In this document: positions 23,332-32,619 of the stretch, piece by piece | How the letters are laid out: each line of letters starts with the position of its first letter | Numbering within the stretch: position 1 is the stretch's first letter | Source: Bacteroidales bacterium UBA5281 | GTDB taxonomy: Bacteria; Bacteroidota; Bacteroidia; Bacteroidales; Lentimicrobiaceae | Direction: 5' to 3' | Length of the DNA: 48,591 nt | Assembly: GCA_002410555.1 (NCBI GenBank) | Contig: DHSR01000036.1 | Coordinates: forward strand, 1 to 48,591 | The notes under the pieces: model-generated | What the model was told of the DNA's origin: nothing | The model's input: the letters and a program-made list of their open reading frames with translations, nothing else | The model's database searches: none | Translations under genes and position numbers: made by a program

Positions 23332-25201
23332 TTGTGGAGTTGGTATGGAATTGTTCCAGGCAGAGTGCGCGTATGAAAATACGTTCATGTCCCGGATTCC
23401 AAAGATAGACTTTTATTTTATGTTCATCCGGGATATCAGCAGGTAGATCAACGGTAAGAAGTACTTTGCTCCATTCACTTTCTTTTGCAAAATAACTAAG
23501 CTTTGACGCTGTCCAGAAAATAGTTTCATTTTGAGCATTGTGCATTGAAAAAGTTAATAAAGCACGGGTATTGGCAGAATCCGTAAGCACGTCAGCACTT
23601 GCACGTATCTTTATGGATTCATCGTGGTTGTGTTCCGGTAATTTTCCTTCAAATCCCGGATAATACTCCTGAAAATTCAGCTTCGCGGTGTCATTTAAGT
23701 TTTCAGGGAAGGCGCTTTCCTGAAAATATAAAGTGTCAGATAATTGCTGACTGCATTTTTCGTCATATCTGGAATATAGTACAATCTTCGACATACCGCT
23801 ATAATCTGCTTCCTGCACAATACAGGGAAACCTTGCCTGAATTATATCACTTATTTCAAGTGGAGTAGGTTTTAGCCAGGCATACATAAAATATGGCGTT
23901 TGGCTATTGTTGATCAACTTGCTCAGCTTTTGCAGATCTTCCCCACCACGGTTTTCCGATTGCACAAAAGTGGTGCTGTCAGTCCTGAGATAAAAGTTGA
24001 GATACCAGGGGTTGTTGGTGTTCATGGCTCTGGTAATATTGTCCTCACCATATTGCTCGTTCCATATTTTCACTTTTTCGGCAATGCCGCGGAATTCGCC
24101 AAAATGCTGGGTGCTGTAGTAGTTATTGATAAAAATGGTATGAAAAATACCGCCGGCAAGAAGAACCGTTAACAATACATTAAGCACTTTTGGGGGCATT
24201 CCATAACTCCATGAAAACAGGAAGGCAAAGAGAAACGGTGCGGAAAAAATTAATATACTGTGTTGGAGTACAGGATTGATAAACACACTGTAAAAGAACC
24301 CAATCACCATAGGAGCTCCAAAGAAAATGAGGGCAATAATCCGATACTGGCAGCTTCCTTTATAGGGCTTATAAAACTTCCATTGCGCCACTCCTGCCAG
24401 CAGTATTATGGCGGCTACCATCCATGAGTGGTTAAACAACAGTGAAAAGTGTTGCAGTGGCCAGTCCCGGGATGGCTTTCCCAGCCATTCACCCACTCCG
24501 CCTATGCTCATTTGGGCAAAAGTTATGGAAAGGTGGGGTATATAAAGCAAGGTGGCGACAAACCCCGCTGCCAGATAAAGTTTAAGATGGGTGCGCGGGA
24601 GAATAAAAAATCCGGTTATCCCAGCCATAAATGCAAAAAGCCCGCTAAAATGATGATTATACAGACAGGCTGCTGCACTCAGGGCAAAACCCAGGGCATA
24701 ATCATATCGCGGCTTGTCCTTTTGCAAAAAAAGTGTCCAGAAATATATGGTTAGCATGCTGAGCAAAAACCCCGACCCATAAGGTCGTGCAATCTGGCTA
24801 TAAAGCAGTGACAATTCCATAAAAGTGAGCACTGCTCCGCTAAATAAACCCGCCTGCCGCCCAAACCAACGAGCGAAGGTAAGCATGGAAAGCCAGATGG
24901 CAAGTGTGCCTGCAATGGCAAAGGGTAACCTTACCACCCACATGTCCATGCCGAAAAGTTTCACCCAATAGTAAAGGAAAATCTGTATGCCCGCCGGATG
25001 GAAATCCACCAATACCCCTTTACTTATTAAATCACTGAATGAGGAGAAAAGAGTACGGGAAAGTGCACTCAACTCATCGTTTGAATAAGAGAAATTCAAA
25101 TGATATAACCGCATGGCCAACGCCATAAAAAGGATGATGCCCGTCCAAACATAATAATGGCGGTTGCTGAGGTGATATTTTGTATCCATATCCTGTTTCA
25201 T
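23324..25201 (-). CDS. Multi-pass membrane glycosyltransferase (GT39/ArnT/PMT type)
   Basis: A 625-residue inner-membrane protein with about ten or more hydrophobic helices in its first 400 residues (for example YYVWTGIILFMALAMRLYHL, RLPFAIAGTLAIWLSMLTF). The first periplasmic loop has the acidic motif NDELSALSR, the position of the catalytic Asp-Glu in polyprenyl-phosphate glycosyltransferases. A C-terminal soluble region of about 200 residues, from RAMNTNNPWYLNFYL to the end, probably faces the periplasm. The family moves a sugar from a polyprenyl phosphate to lipid or protein. The acceptor cannot be told. It is 22 bases after rlmB and overlaps the YwqK-like gene. A start at the fifth codon (MDTKYH) is also possible. 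Confidence 0.82.
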   Translation of the reverse strand: MKQDMDTKYHLSNRHYYVWTGIILFMALAMRLYHLNFSYSNDELSALSRTLFSSFSDLISKGVLVDFHPAGIQIFLYYWVKLFGMDMWVVRLPFAIAGTLAIWLSMLTFARWFGRQAGLFSGAVLTFMELSLLYSQIARPYGSGFLLSMLTIYFWTLFLQKDKPRYDYALGFALSAAACLYNHHFSGLFAFMAGITGFFILPRTHLKLYLAAGFVATLLYIPHLSITFAQMSIGGVGEWLGKPSRDWPLQHFSLLFNHSWMVAAIILLAGVAQWKFYKPYKGSCQYRIIALIFFGAPMVIGFFYSVFINPVLQHSILIFSAPFLFAFLFSWSYGMPPKVLNVLLTVLLAGGIFHTIFINNYYSTQHFGEFRGIAEKVKIWNEQYGEDNITRAMNTNNPWYLNFYLRTDSTTFVQSENRGGEDLQKLSKLINNSQTPYFMYAWLKPTPLEISDIIQARFPCIVQEADYSGMSKIVLYSRYDEKCSQQLSDTLYFQESAFPENLNDTAKLNFQEYYPGFEGKLPEHNHDESIKIRASADVLTDSANTRALLTFSMHNAQNETIFWTASKLSYFAKESEWSKVLLTVDLPADIPDEHKIKVYLWNPGHERIFIRALCLEQFHTNSTND

Positions 25202-25223
25202 GACTTAAACCAGATTGTCAGAT

Positions 25224-25970
25224 TTATATGGTAGCTTGTAACCGCTGTTTGACTACTTCAAATAAAATAATCCCTGTAGCCACAGAAACATTGAGTGACC
25301 CAATGCTGCCCGTAAGCGGTATCCTGATCACCGAGTCACAGCGTTGAATATATTCACGGGAAACGCCTGTCTCTTCGGAACCCATAATAATGGCGAGCGG
25401 CCCTGTAAGCGTAGTGTCGAAATAATTTCTTGAAGCATGTTCTGAGGCAGCCACTATGGTGAGTCCACTATTCTTTAAATAGTCGAGGGTAGTTTTTAAA
25501 TTGTTACTACGATGTACCGGTAGGGTGGCTAGTGCACCTGCTGAGGTCTTAACGGCGTCGGCACTGATGGGGGCGCTGCCTTTTTCAGGCACAATAAGTC
25601 CATGCACGCCGGCGCAAGAGGCTGAACGTGCAATGGCGCCCAGATTCCTGACGTCAGTTACCCGATCCAGAATTAGGAACAAAGGCGTTTCCCCGCTTTC
25701 AAACACTGACATCAATAAATTTTCGATGGGCTGAAAACTTACCGGTGAAACGAAGCAAATCACCCCCTGATGATTGCTCTTTACCAGACGATTAAGCTTT
25801 TCTACAGGTACATATTGATAGGGTACAGCGTATTCTCTTATTACCCGGCGAAGTTCAGGCAACATTTCACCCTTAAGACCCTGTTGAAGAAACAGACGGT
25901 CAATTTCTTTGCCCGATTTAATAACCTCAATAACCGGATGAATACCGTAAACCAGATTTTCGTTTTTCAT
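25224..25970 (-). CDS. rlmB: 23S rRNA (guanosine-2'-O-)-methyltransferase, TrmH/SpoU family
   Basis: A 248-residue SPOUT methyltransferase. The N-terminal 75 residues are the substrate-binding domain (VYGIHPVIEVIKSGKEIDRLFLQQG, HQGVICFVSPV). The knotted catalytic domain has motif 1 DRVTDVRNLGAIARSA (Asn109, Arg115), motif 2 AIIMGSEETGVS, and motif 3 IPLTGSIGSLNVSVATGI with Asn227. The whole matches RlmB, which methylates G2251 in the 23S rRNA peptidyl-transferase P-loop using SAM. A promoter -7 box TATATTTG lies just upstream. The related YjfH/TrmH types share motifs, so the exact rRNA site is an inference from length and the N-terminal domain. Confidence 0.92.
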   Translation of the reverse strand: MKNENLVYGIHPVIEVIKSGKEIDRLFLQQGLKGEMLPELRRVIREYAVPYQYVPVEKLNRLVKSNHQGVICFVSPVSFQPIENLLMSVFESGETPLFLILDRVTDVRNLGAIARSASCAGVHGLIVPEKGSAPISADAVKTSAGALATLPVHRSNNLKTTLDYLKNSGLTIVAASEHASRNYFDTTLTGPLAIIMGSEETGVSREYIQRCDSVIRIPLTGSIGSLNVSVATGIILFEVVKQRLQATI

Positions 25971-25996
25971 GAATGATGACTCGTGTGAAATATTTG

Positions 25997-26025
25997 CAAA
26001 TATAAGTCATTCAAATATCAGCAAA
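25997..26025 (-). promoter_or_regulatory. Promoter of the rlmB operon
   Basis: Minus-strand TATATTTG (26004-25997) is a perfect TAnnTTTG match, with TTTG (26025-26022) 17 bases upstream. Leader about 20 bases. Confidence 0.5.
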
Positions 26026-26173
26026 GCTTAAATTTTACTTTTGAATACATCAACAGAATGGTTATTTTTGCTGAAATCATTTACTCATCGTTCTACAGCC
26101 ATAATAAGAACAGCATTATGTATTTGTTTTTGATCTGATTTATAGTTTTTTTCTACTTATAATGTATTGTTTT

Positions 26174-29100
26174 ATGAGTGCCAGAGGCAACTTTCATGTG
26201 TACAAATCGTCAGCCGGATCGGGAAAGACCCATACACTGACCATGGTTTATTTGAGTATAGTGTTAAAGCGGCCCACCGATTTCAGACACATTCTGGCCA
26301 TTACTTTTACCAATAAGGCTGCCAATGAGATTAAACAGCGCATTTTAGATACCCTTAAATTTTTGTCTTCTGCCGATGTGGCTGCTTTATCGGGATTTGA
26401 TAAAGAAAAACTTAATCAGTTGTGCGAAAGAACAGGTCTGGAGCCCATGCCCTTGCAGGAAAATGCACGTCAGGCTCTGGGGTTAATACTTCATCATTAT
26501 CACGACTTTGCTGTTTCAACCATCGACAGTTTTGTGCATAAGATTATTCGCACCTTTGCCTTTGATCTCAAGCTTATGAGCAATTTTGAGGTGGAAATGG
26601 ATACTGATATGTTGCTCAGGCTTACTGTGGATAAGGTTTTGGCAGATGCCGGACGCAATGCCGGATTGACTTCCATTCTGGTAAATTATATTGAAGATCA
26701 GGCAGACAATGATGAAAACTGGCAAATTGATACTTTACTGACCAGTTTTGCAAAAAATCTTTTTAATGAATCGGCCGCCGGCTACATTGACCGTATTGGT
26801 GCTTATACGCCCGAAAGCATTAAAGCGCTGCAAAATAATATTTCGGAATATATCCGGAAGTTTTACGAGGAAATAGAGAATTTGGGCAATCAGGCCATAT
26901 CACTTATTGACAGTCATCACATATCACCTGATGTTTTTTACAGAAAAGATAGCGGAATCTACGGCTATTTTAATGATCCCGTAAAACGAATTGAAAAAGG
27001 AGGTCCCAATAAGTATGTTATTGAAACTGTGGAGCAGGGCAAATGGACACCGGCAAACAATAAATTAATCAAAGATGAAGAAGCCCTGATGGAGATAAAG
27101 GATGATTTATTGTCTATATACCACAGGATGCAGCGTTTGGCAGAGGAGAGGTTTCCGCAGGTGGTATTGTATGGTATCCTCCGGAATAATTTATATCCCA
27201 TGGCGGTATTAAATGCGCTTTCTGAAAGACTAAGCCTGGTGCTAAAGGAAAGAAATGTCGTACCCATTGCGGCGTTTAACAAGATAATTTCTGAAATTGT
27301 AATGCATGAGCCGGTACCTTTTATTTACGAAAGGACAGGGGAGAAGTACAGGCATTTTCTGGTAGATGAGTTTCAGGACACATCAGTAATGCAATGGCAG
27401 AACCTGCTGCCAATGCTGGACAATGCACTTTCAACAGGTCACCTGAATATGATTGTGGGTGACGGAAAGCAGGCCATTTATCGCTGGCGTAATGGCGATG
27501 CCGATCAGTTTGTTAACCTGCCTCAGGTGAGTAATCCAACTGGAAGTTTGATCGTTGCACAGCGGTCAGCTTCCCTTGCACGGGAATTTTTTCAGGATAA
27601 GCTTACCAAAAACTGGCGTTCGCGTAAAGAAATTGTGGATTTTAACAACCGTTTTTTTTGCTTTGCCGCTAACTGGTTTCTAAATGAAAAAAGTATTTAT
27701 TATGATGAAGTAATGCAGGAAGCTGATCCGGCCAAAACCGGAGGCCTGATCCGGATCACTTTATACACCGGAACGGCGGATAATTATGAAGAAGCTATGT
27801 GTGATCAGGTGCTTGATTGCGTGAATGAGAACGTGAGGGCAGGATATCAGCCCGGCGATATCTGCATTCTGGTGCGTACCAATGTTGCCGGACAAGTAAT
27901 AGCCTCCCACCTGACTGAATCAGGTATTAAAGTAGTCTCCTCCGATTCACTGCTGCTGAATAATGCTGCTGAAGTTCAGTTCCTGATTTCATGGTTCAGG
28001 TTATTGTTTAATCCTCAGGATATTGTATCAGCAGCTCATATTCTGGAGTATCTTTATTCTTGTGGCACTTTCGGAGCCGCAGCCCGTCATGCAATGCTTC
28101 AGCAATCCCTGGATATTGCGTTGTTTTACAAATTGCTTGATGAAAATGGTTTCCACATTAATGTGCAAGAACTGGAAGCGCAGGCCTTGTTTGATCAAAC
28201 CCAAACTCTTATTCGTATCTTTCGCCTCAACGAAATAGCTCCACTGTATACTCAATTTTTCCTTGATCAGATACTTTCCTTCTCTTTAGGCAGTGATCAG
28301 GGCATATCAGGATTTCTTGAATATTGGGAACAACAAAAAGCCGGGCTTTCGGTGGTGCTTCCTGCCAGTGCCGATGCGGTTCAGGTTATGACAATACATA
28401 AAGCCAAAGGACTGGAGTTTCCGGTAGTGATAGCTGCATTTGTAGATTATACAGTCAGAACAGGCAGAGATTACACCTGGGTGACACTTGAGGATGATCC
28501 ACTTTTACCGGAAGTAAAAGTCGCAATGTTGAAACTTACACAAAAGGTACTGAATACGCCTTTTGCAGCGCTTTACGAAGAAGAAAAGGCAAAGGCATAC
28601 CTGGATTTGCTCAATATGCTTTATGTAACACTTACCAGGCCTTCAGAACGTTTGTTTGTATTTACCGGCAAACTCCCAGAGAAAGATTCAGCATCACAAA
28701 CCAAAACCATGACCGATCTTTTTGCGGCTTTTTATGTGGAGAATAATCACGATCCCCGTTTAAATCCTGTAATGGAGATGGGAAAAGGCACCTGTATTCG
28801 TGGATATGAATGGAAACCAAATGAGGCATTGCTTCCTGAATTTATCTCCAATGCCTGGCATCATCGCATAGTGATTGCTTCACGTGCTCCGGATTATTGG
28901 CTGGTAGACGCACCTGAGGCCATTCAGGCAGCGGGTCTGATGATGCATGAAGCACTGAAGGCCATTTCAGTAGCAGAAGACGTAAAACCTGCTGTTGAGC
29001 GCTTGTTGGGTGAAGGATCTATATCTCCGGAACAGGCTGCCAATATTGAAAAACATTTGAAGGCACTGATGAATCATCAGGTGGCAGGGATGTTTTTTGA

Positions 29101-29344
29101 ACCGGGCATTCGGGGAATAAACGAAGCAGAAATATTAACGCGTGGCGGAAAAAGTTGTCGTCCTGATCGCATTGTATTCAGACCTGGTCGTACTGATGTT
29201 ATTGATTATAAAACCGGTACAGAGCATCAATCACATCACCATCAGGTGCAACAGTACGCAAGTTTGCTCACGGCTATGGGATATCCGCAGGTGAAAGCCT
29301 GGCTCATTTATCTGGGCGATGAAATAAAAGTTACTGTAGCCTGA
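26174..29344 (+). CDS. AddA/RecB-type UvrD helicase with C-terminal PD-(D/E)XK nuclease
   Basis: A helicase-nuclease of about 1056 residues for double-strand break processing. Walker A is KSSAGSGKTHTL, close to the N-terminus. Motif Ia is AITFTNKAANEIKQRI. Walker B is HFLVDEFQDTS, followed by MIVGDGKQAIYRWRNGD (motif III), VMTIHKAKGLEFPVV (motif V) and MLYVTLTRPSERLFVF (motif VI). The last 150 residues carry a RecB-type nuclease: GLMMHEAL, then EAEI, RPDRIVF, VIDYKTG and HHHQVQQYASLL, which supply the conserved His, Glu, Asp, Asp-x-Lys and Gln positions. In this phylum AddA-like proteins usually work with a second nuclease (AddB-like), but none is adjacent. The start is ambiguous: MSARG at 26174 is preferred; an ATG at 26162 adds four residues. 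Confidence 0.88.
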   Translation: MSARGNFHVYKSSAGSGKTHTLTMVYLSIVLKRPTDFRHILAITFTNKAANEIKQRILDTLKFLSSADVAALSGFDKEKLNQLCERTGLEPMPLQENARQALGLILHHYHDFAVSTIDSFVHKIIRTFAFDLKLMSNFEVEMDTDMLLRLTVDKVLADAGRNAGLTSILVNYIEDQADNDENWQIDTLLTSFAKNLFNESAAGYIDRIGAYTPESIKALQNNISEYIRKFYEEIENLGNQAISLIDSHHISPDVFYRKDSGIYGYFNDPVKRIEKGGPNKYVIETVEQGKWTPANNKLIKDEEALMEIKDDLLSIYHRMQRLAEERFPQVVLYGILRNNLYPMAVLNALSERLSLVLKERNVVPIAAFNKIISEIVMHEPVPFIYERTGEKYRHFLVDEFQDTSVMQWQNLLPMLDNALSTGHLNMIVGDGKQAIYRWRNGDADQFVNLPQVSNPTGSLIVAQRSASLAREFFQDKLTKNWRSRKEIVDFNNRFFCFAANWFLNEKSIYYDEVMQEADPAKTGGLIRITLYTGTADNYEEAMCDQVLDCVNENVRAGYQPGDICILVRTNVAGQVIASHLTESGIKVVSSDSLLLNNAAEVQFLISWFRLLFNPQDIVSAAHILEYLYSCGTFGAAARHAMLQQSLDIALFYKLLDENGFHINVQELEAQALFDQTQTLIRIFRLNEIAPLYTQFFLDQILSFSLGSDQGISGFLEYWEQQKAGLSVVLPASADAVQVMTIHKAKGLEFPVVIAAFVDYTVRTGRDYTWVTLEDDPLLPEVKVAMLKLTQKVLNTPFAALYEEEKAKAYLDLLNMLYVTLTRPSERLFVFTGKLPEKDSASQTKTMTDLFAAFYVENNHDPRLNPVMEMGKGTCIRGYEWKPNEALLPEFISNAWHHRIVIASRAPDYWLVDAPEAIQAAGLMMHEALKAISVAEDVKPAVERLLGEGSISPEQAANIEKHLKALMNHQVAGMFFEPGIRGINEAEILTRGGKSCRPDRIVFRPGRTDVIDYKTGTEHQSHHHQVQQYASLLTAMGYPQVKAWLIYLGDEIKVTVA

Positions 29345-29356
29345 AAAAAAAATGGG

Positions 29357-29364
29357 TAATTTTG
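29357..29364 (+). promoter_or_regulatory. -7 box TAATTTTG immediately before mnmH
   Basis: A perfect TAnnTTTG match four bases before the ATG at 29369. If used, transcription would begin at or within the start codon, giving a leaderless mRNA. No -33 TTTG at 21 bases. Confidence 0.4.
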
Positions 29365-29368
29365 GCGC

Positions 29369-30421
29369 ATGATTCCCACCATTGATGCCGGCAAGCTTTT
29401 CGACCTTCGATCCACCCATCTGTTGATTGATGTGCGTTCACCTGCTGAATTTGAGCTGGGGCACATACCGGGAGCCATCAATTTGCCCCTTTTCAACAAT
29501 GAAGAACGGGCGCAGGTAGGTATGCGATATGCTAACGGGGGCAAAAATGCTGCATTATTGCTGGGGCTTGAAATTGCCGGACCAAGGTTTGCTCGTTTCG
29601 TTAAAAAAATCAACGGCCTAACCCATAAAAAAGTTGAAGGTGTCATCGTGCATTGTTGGAGAGGAGGAATGCGGAGTCAAGCTATGGGTTGGCTGCTTGA
29701 GTTTGCCGGTTATACCGTTAAAGTACTTGAAGGCGGTTATAAGGCTTATCGAAGTTTTATACGTCAGCATATTACCGATGGGCCTGAATTTATTGTTGTG
29801 GGAGGCATGACCGGAAGTGGCAAAACTCCATTATTACACACCCTTAAATCCATGGGTGAGCAGGTGATCGACCTGGAAGCTCTGGCCAGCAACAGAGGCT
29901 CCGTATTTGGCTATCTGGGGCAGCACGAACAACCCAACAATGAGCAGTTTGAAAATGATCTTTATGAAAGCATTCGTATGCTGAACACTAATCTCAGGGT
30001 ATGGGTGGAGGACGAAAGCAGGAGTATAGGTACTGTTGCGCTGCCGGATCCCTTTTTTAAAAAAGTAAAAAGCAGCCCATTGATTTTTATCGAGGTTCCC
30101 ATTCAGGAAAGAATCAGACGTATATTGGCAGAATACGGGATGTTTGATGCTGCATTGCTCACAGATGCGGTGACCAGGCTCCGGCAACAACTGGGTGCTG
30201 CAAAAGTTGAACAAATTATCGGGCATATAAATCAGGGTAATTTTGAACCTGCTGTTTCGGAATTATTGAAGTACTACGATCAGAACTATATCAAAGCATT
30301 CAGGAAATTTAACACCCGCAAAGTTGATTATTTAATTATTGATGATGATGACATGATTGCTCATGCCCGCCAGATGATTTTACTTTCTCAAAAAAACAAC
30401 CATGGAACAGATCTATCTTGA
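29369..30421 (+). CDS. mnmH: tRNA 2-selenouridine synthase (MnmH/SelU)
   Basis: A 350-residue enzyme that replaces the sulfur of 2-thiouridine at the wobble position of tRNA-Lys, -Glu and -Gln with selenium, using selenophosphate and a geranyl intermediate. The N-terminal rhodanese domain has LLIDVRSPAEFELGHIPGA and the catalytic Cys96 in HCWRGGMRS. The C-terminal P-loop domain has GGMTGSGKT at 145-153, a LGQHEQP segment, WVEDESRSIG and IFIEVPIQERIRRI. Length and motif order match E. coli MnmH. Its 3' end overlaps the next gene by 20 bases, and that gene makes the selenophosphate donor, so the two form a functional pair. It follows the AddA-like stop by 24 bases and may have its own promoter there. 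Confidence 0.95.
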   Translation: MIPTIDAGKLFDLRSTHLLIDVRSPAEFELGHIPGAINLPLFNNEERAQVGMRYANGGKNAALLLGLEIAGPRFARFVKKINGLTHKKVEGVIVHCWRGGMRSQAMGWLLEFAGYTVKVLEGGYKAYRSFIRQHITDGPEFIVVGGMTGSGKTPLLHTLKSMGEQVIDLEALASNRGSVFGYLGQHEQPNNEQFENDLYESIRMLNTNLRVWVEDESRSIGTVALPDPFFKKVKSSPLIFIEVPIQERIRRILAEYGMFDAALLTDAVTRLRQQLGAAKVEQIIGHINQGNFEPAVSELLKYYDQNYIKAFRKFNTRKVDYLIIDDDDMIAHARQMILLSQKNNHGTDLS

Positions 30422-32603
30422 CTATAACGCCACTACACCTGTTGATGCAGCGGTAGCCAACGAAATGCGGCCCTATCTTGAGGCCATTTTCGGGAACCCA
30501 TCCAGTAACCATGAATTTGGTATCAAAGCACGGGTAGCTCTGGAAAAGGCACGGTCGCGGGTAGCCGGCCTTATCAATGCCAAACCACAGGAAATAGTGT
30601 TTACCAGCGGAGGCACAGAGTCGAATAATATGGCAATAAAAGGTGCTGCATTCGCGATGCAACCACATGGCAATCATATTATTATATCTGCTGTGGAGCA
30701 TCCTGCGGTAAGCGAAGTTACCGGCTTTTTAAGTCAGCATGGTTTCAAGGTGTCCATAGCACCTGTGGATGAATATGGTATGGTGAATCCGGATGTTATA
30801 AAAGAAATGTTGCAGCCCGAAACCATACTTATTTCGGTGATGCATGCCAATAACGAAGTGGGAACCATTCAACCGATTGCTGAAATCGCTCAGATCGCCC
30901 GTCGTCATGGTGCGCTCATGCACACAGATGCAGCTCAGTCAGCCGGTAAAATTCCTCTGGATGTTAAATTGCTTGAGGTTGACCTGCTTTCCATTGCGGG
31001 ACATAAGTTATACGCTCCCAAAGGTGTGGGTGCACTCTACATCAGGCACGGGGTGAAAATTGAAAAGCTCATGCATGGCGCCAACCACGAGCAAAATTTA
31101 AGAGCCGGCACTGAAAATGTGCTTGAAATTGTGGGTTTAGGCAAGGCCTGTGAACTGGCGCGTCAGGGTATGGAGAATGAAATTATTCATCTGTCGCAGA
31201 TGAAAAGGCTGCTGCTGAACGGGCTACGGCATGAGCTGAGTAATTTCAGGGTAAATGGTCATCCGGTACACTGCCTGCCCAATACATTAAGTCTTTCATT
31301 TTTAAACCTGAATGCAGTTTCACTTCTGCAGGCAATGCCCGGATTGGCTGCTTCAGCCGGAGCCGCTTGTCATACGGGCAGTGATACTACTTCAGGCGTG
31401 CTGGGTGCCATGGGTGTTCCCCCCGAATATGCCCAGGGTACACTCCGGTTTTCGGTGGGCAGAAATACTACCACTGCTGAAGTAAATAAAGCCATTGAGA
31501 TCATTTCAAATGCAATAAAGTCATTTGAACCACGCAATGATCAAAATAAAGCGTTTAGCGAATCAGAAGATGAAATCAAATTAACCCGATTTACTCATGG
31601 ACTGGGATGTGCCTGTAAAATGCGGCCTGCCGATCTGGAGGCTGTGCTGGCAAAACTGGCTCCGGCAACTGATCCTAATGTACTGATTGGTGCATCAAAA
31701 CGCGATGATGCCGCCGTTTATCAGGTGTCAGATCATTTGGCTGTGGTTCAAACCCTCGATTTCTTTACCCCAATAGTTGATGAACCTTATCAATTTGGAG
31801 CCATTGCTGCTGCCAATGCCCTGAGCGATATCTATGCCATGGGTGCCCGCCCCGTATTCGCATTGAACATCGCGGCATTTCCGGTAAATCGTTTGCCCCT
31901 AAAGGTACTTGAAGACATCATGCGCGGAGCCTCCGACAAGGCAACTGAAGCCGGTATTTCCATTCTGGGTGGACATACCATTGAAGACAATGAACCCAAA
32001 TTTGGCATGGCAGTTACGGGTTTGATTGATCCTGAAAAGATCATATCTAATGCAGGAGCTGAGCCTGGTGATGTGCTAATCCTTACCAAACCCATTGGTA
32101 CGGGTATCATTTCAACGGCATCCAGATTGGGATTGGCTGAGCCTGATGTGGTGGATGTTGCTGTAAAAATCATGATGAACCTGAATAAAACTGCTGCCGG
32201 ACAGATGGTTATGCGCACAGTACATGCCTGTACCGACATTACCGGCTTTGGTTTGCTTGGACATCTGCATGAGCTGACCAGCGCTTCTGCCGTTAAGGCC
32301 ACAGTTAATTTTGATAAGGTGCCTCTTATTCAGGGAGTTGTTGATATGGTGTTGGCCGGTGCAGTGCCGGGAGGCACACTTGCTAATGTAGCTTATGCCG
32401 AAACTTACACTGATTTTGGTTCGGCATCTCCTGGTGAAAAAGCCATATTGTGTGACGCACAAACTTCGGGTGGATTGTTAATCAGTCTGTCGCCCAAAGA
32501 AGCCGGCATATTAATAAAATCATTGCACAAACAAGATATTCCGGCTGCAATAATTGGGAGCATCACAGCATCAGGAAAGGGAGAAATTCTGGTCGAGATT
32601 TAA
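30402..32603 (+). CDS. selD: Fusion: selenocysteine-lyase-like cysteine desulfurase + selenophosphate synthetase (SelD)
   Basis: A 733-residue two-enzyme protein. Residues of about 1-375 are a class V PLP enzyme: YLDYNATTP, SGGTESNN, AVEHPAVSE, HTDAAQS, the PLP-binding Lys202 in SIAGHKLYAPKGVG, RAGTENV and the nucleophile Cys323 in ASAGAACHTG. The GAACH context, followed by LRFSVGR, resembles vertebrate selenocysteine lyase as I recall it more than IscS (GSACTS) or SufS (RTGHHC). A short linker at about 376-390 leads to SelD (391-733, normal length). SelD has Cys403 and Lys406 in THGLGCACK, TLDFFTPIVDEPYQFGAIAAANALSD, LGGHTIEDNEPKFGMAVTG and ACTDITGFGLLGHL. Cys403 is an ordinary TGT codon, not selenocysteine. 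The fusion could release selenium from selenocysteine and pass it directly to SelD, whose product feeds the overlapping mnmH. The gene ends 16 bases from the convergent adhesin-like gene. Confidence 0.93.
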   Translation: MEQIYLDYNATTPVDAAVANEMRPYLEAIFGNPSSNHEFGIKARVALEKARSRVAGLINAKPQEIVFTSGGTESNNMAIKGAAFAMQPHGNHIIISAVEHPAVSEVTGFLSQHGFKVSIAPVDEYGMVNPDVIKEMLQPETILISVMHANNEVGTIQPIAEIAQIARRHGALMHTDAAQSAGKIPLDVKLLEVDLLSIAGHKLYAPKGVGALYIRHGVKIEKLMHGANHEQNLRAGTENVLEIVGLGKACELARQGMENEIIHLSQMKRLLLNGLRHELSNFRVNGHPVHCLPNTLSLSFLNLNAVSLLQAMPGLAASAGAACHTGSDTTSGVLGAMGVPPEYAQGTLRFSVGRNTTTAEVNKAIEIISNAIKSFEPRNDQNKAFSESEDEIKLTRFTHGLGCACKMRPADLEAVLAKLAPATDPNVLIGASKRDDAAVYQVSDHLAVVQTLDFFTPIVDEPYQFGAIAAANALSDIYAMGARPVFALNIAAFPVNRLPLKVLEDIMRGASDKATEAGISILGGHTIEDNEPKFGMAVTGLIDPEKIISNAGAEPGDVLILTKPIGTGIISTASRLGLAEPDVVDVAVKIMMNLNKTAAGQMVMRTVHACTDITGFGLLGHLHELTSASAVKATVNFDKVPLIQGVVDMVLAGAVPGGTLANVAYAETYTDFGSASPGEKAILCDAQTSGGLLISLSPKEAGILIKSLHKQDIPAAIIGSITASGKGEILVEI

Positions 32604-32619
32604 TTCCGGTTCAGCCCAG

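Noticed and set aside
31608..31620. Selenocysteine codon at the SelD active site
   Set aside because: The catalytic position reads TGT (Cys403); no in-frame TGA is present.
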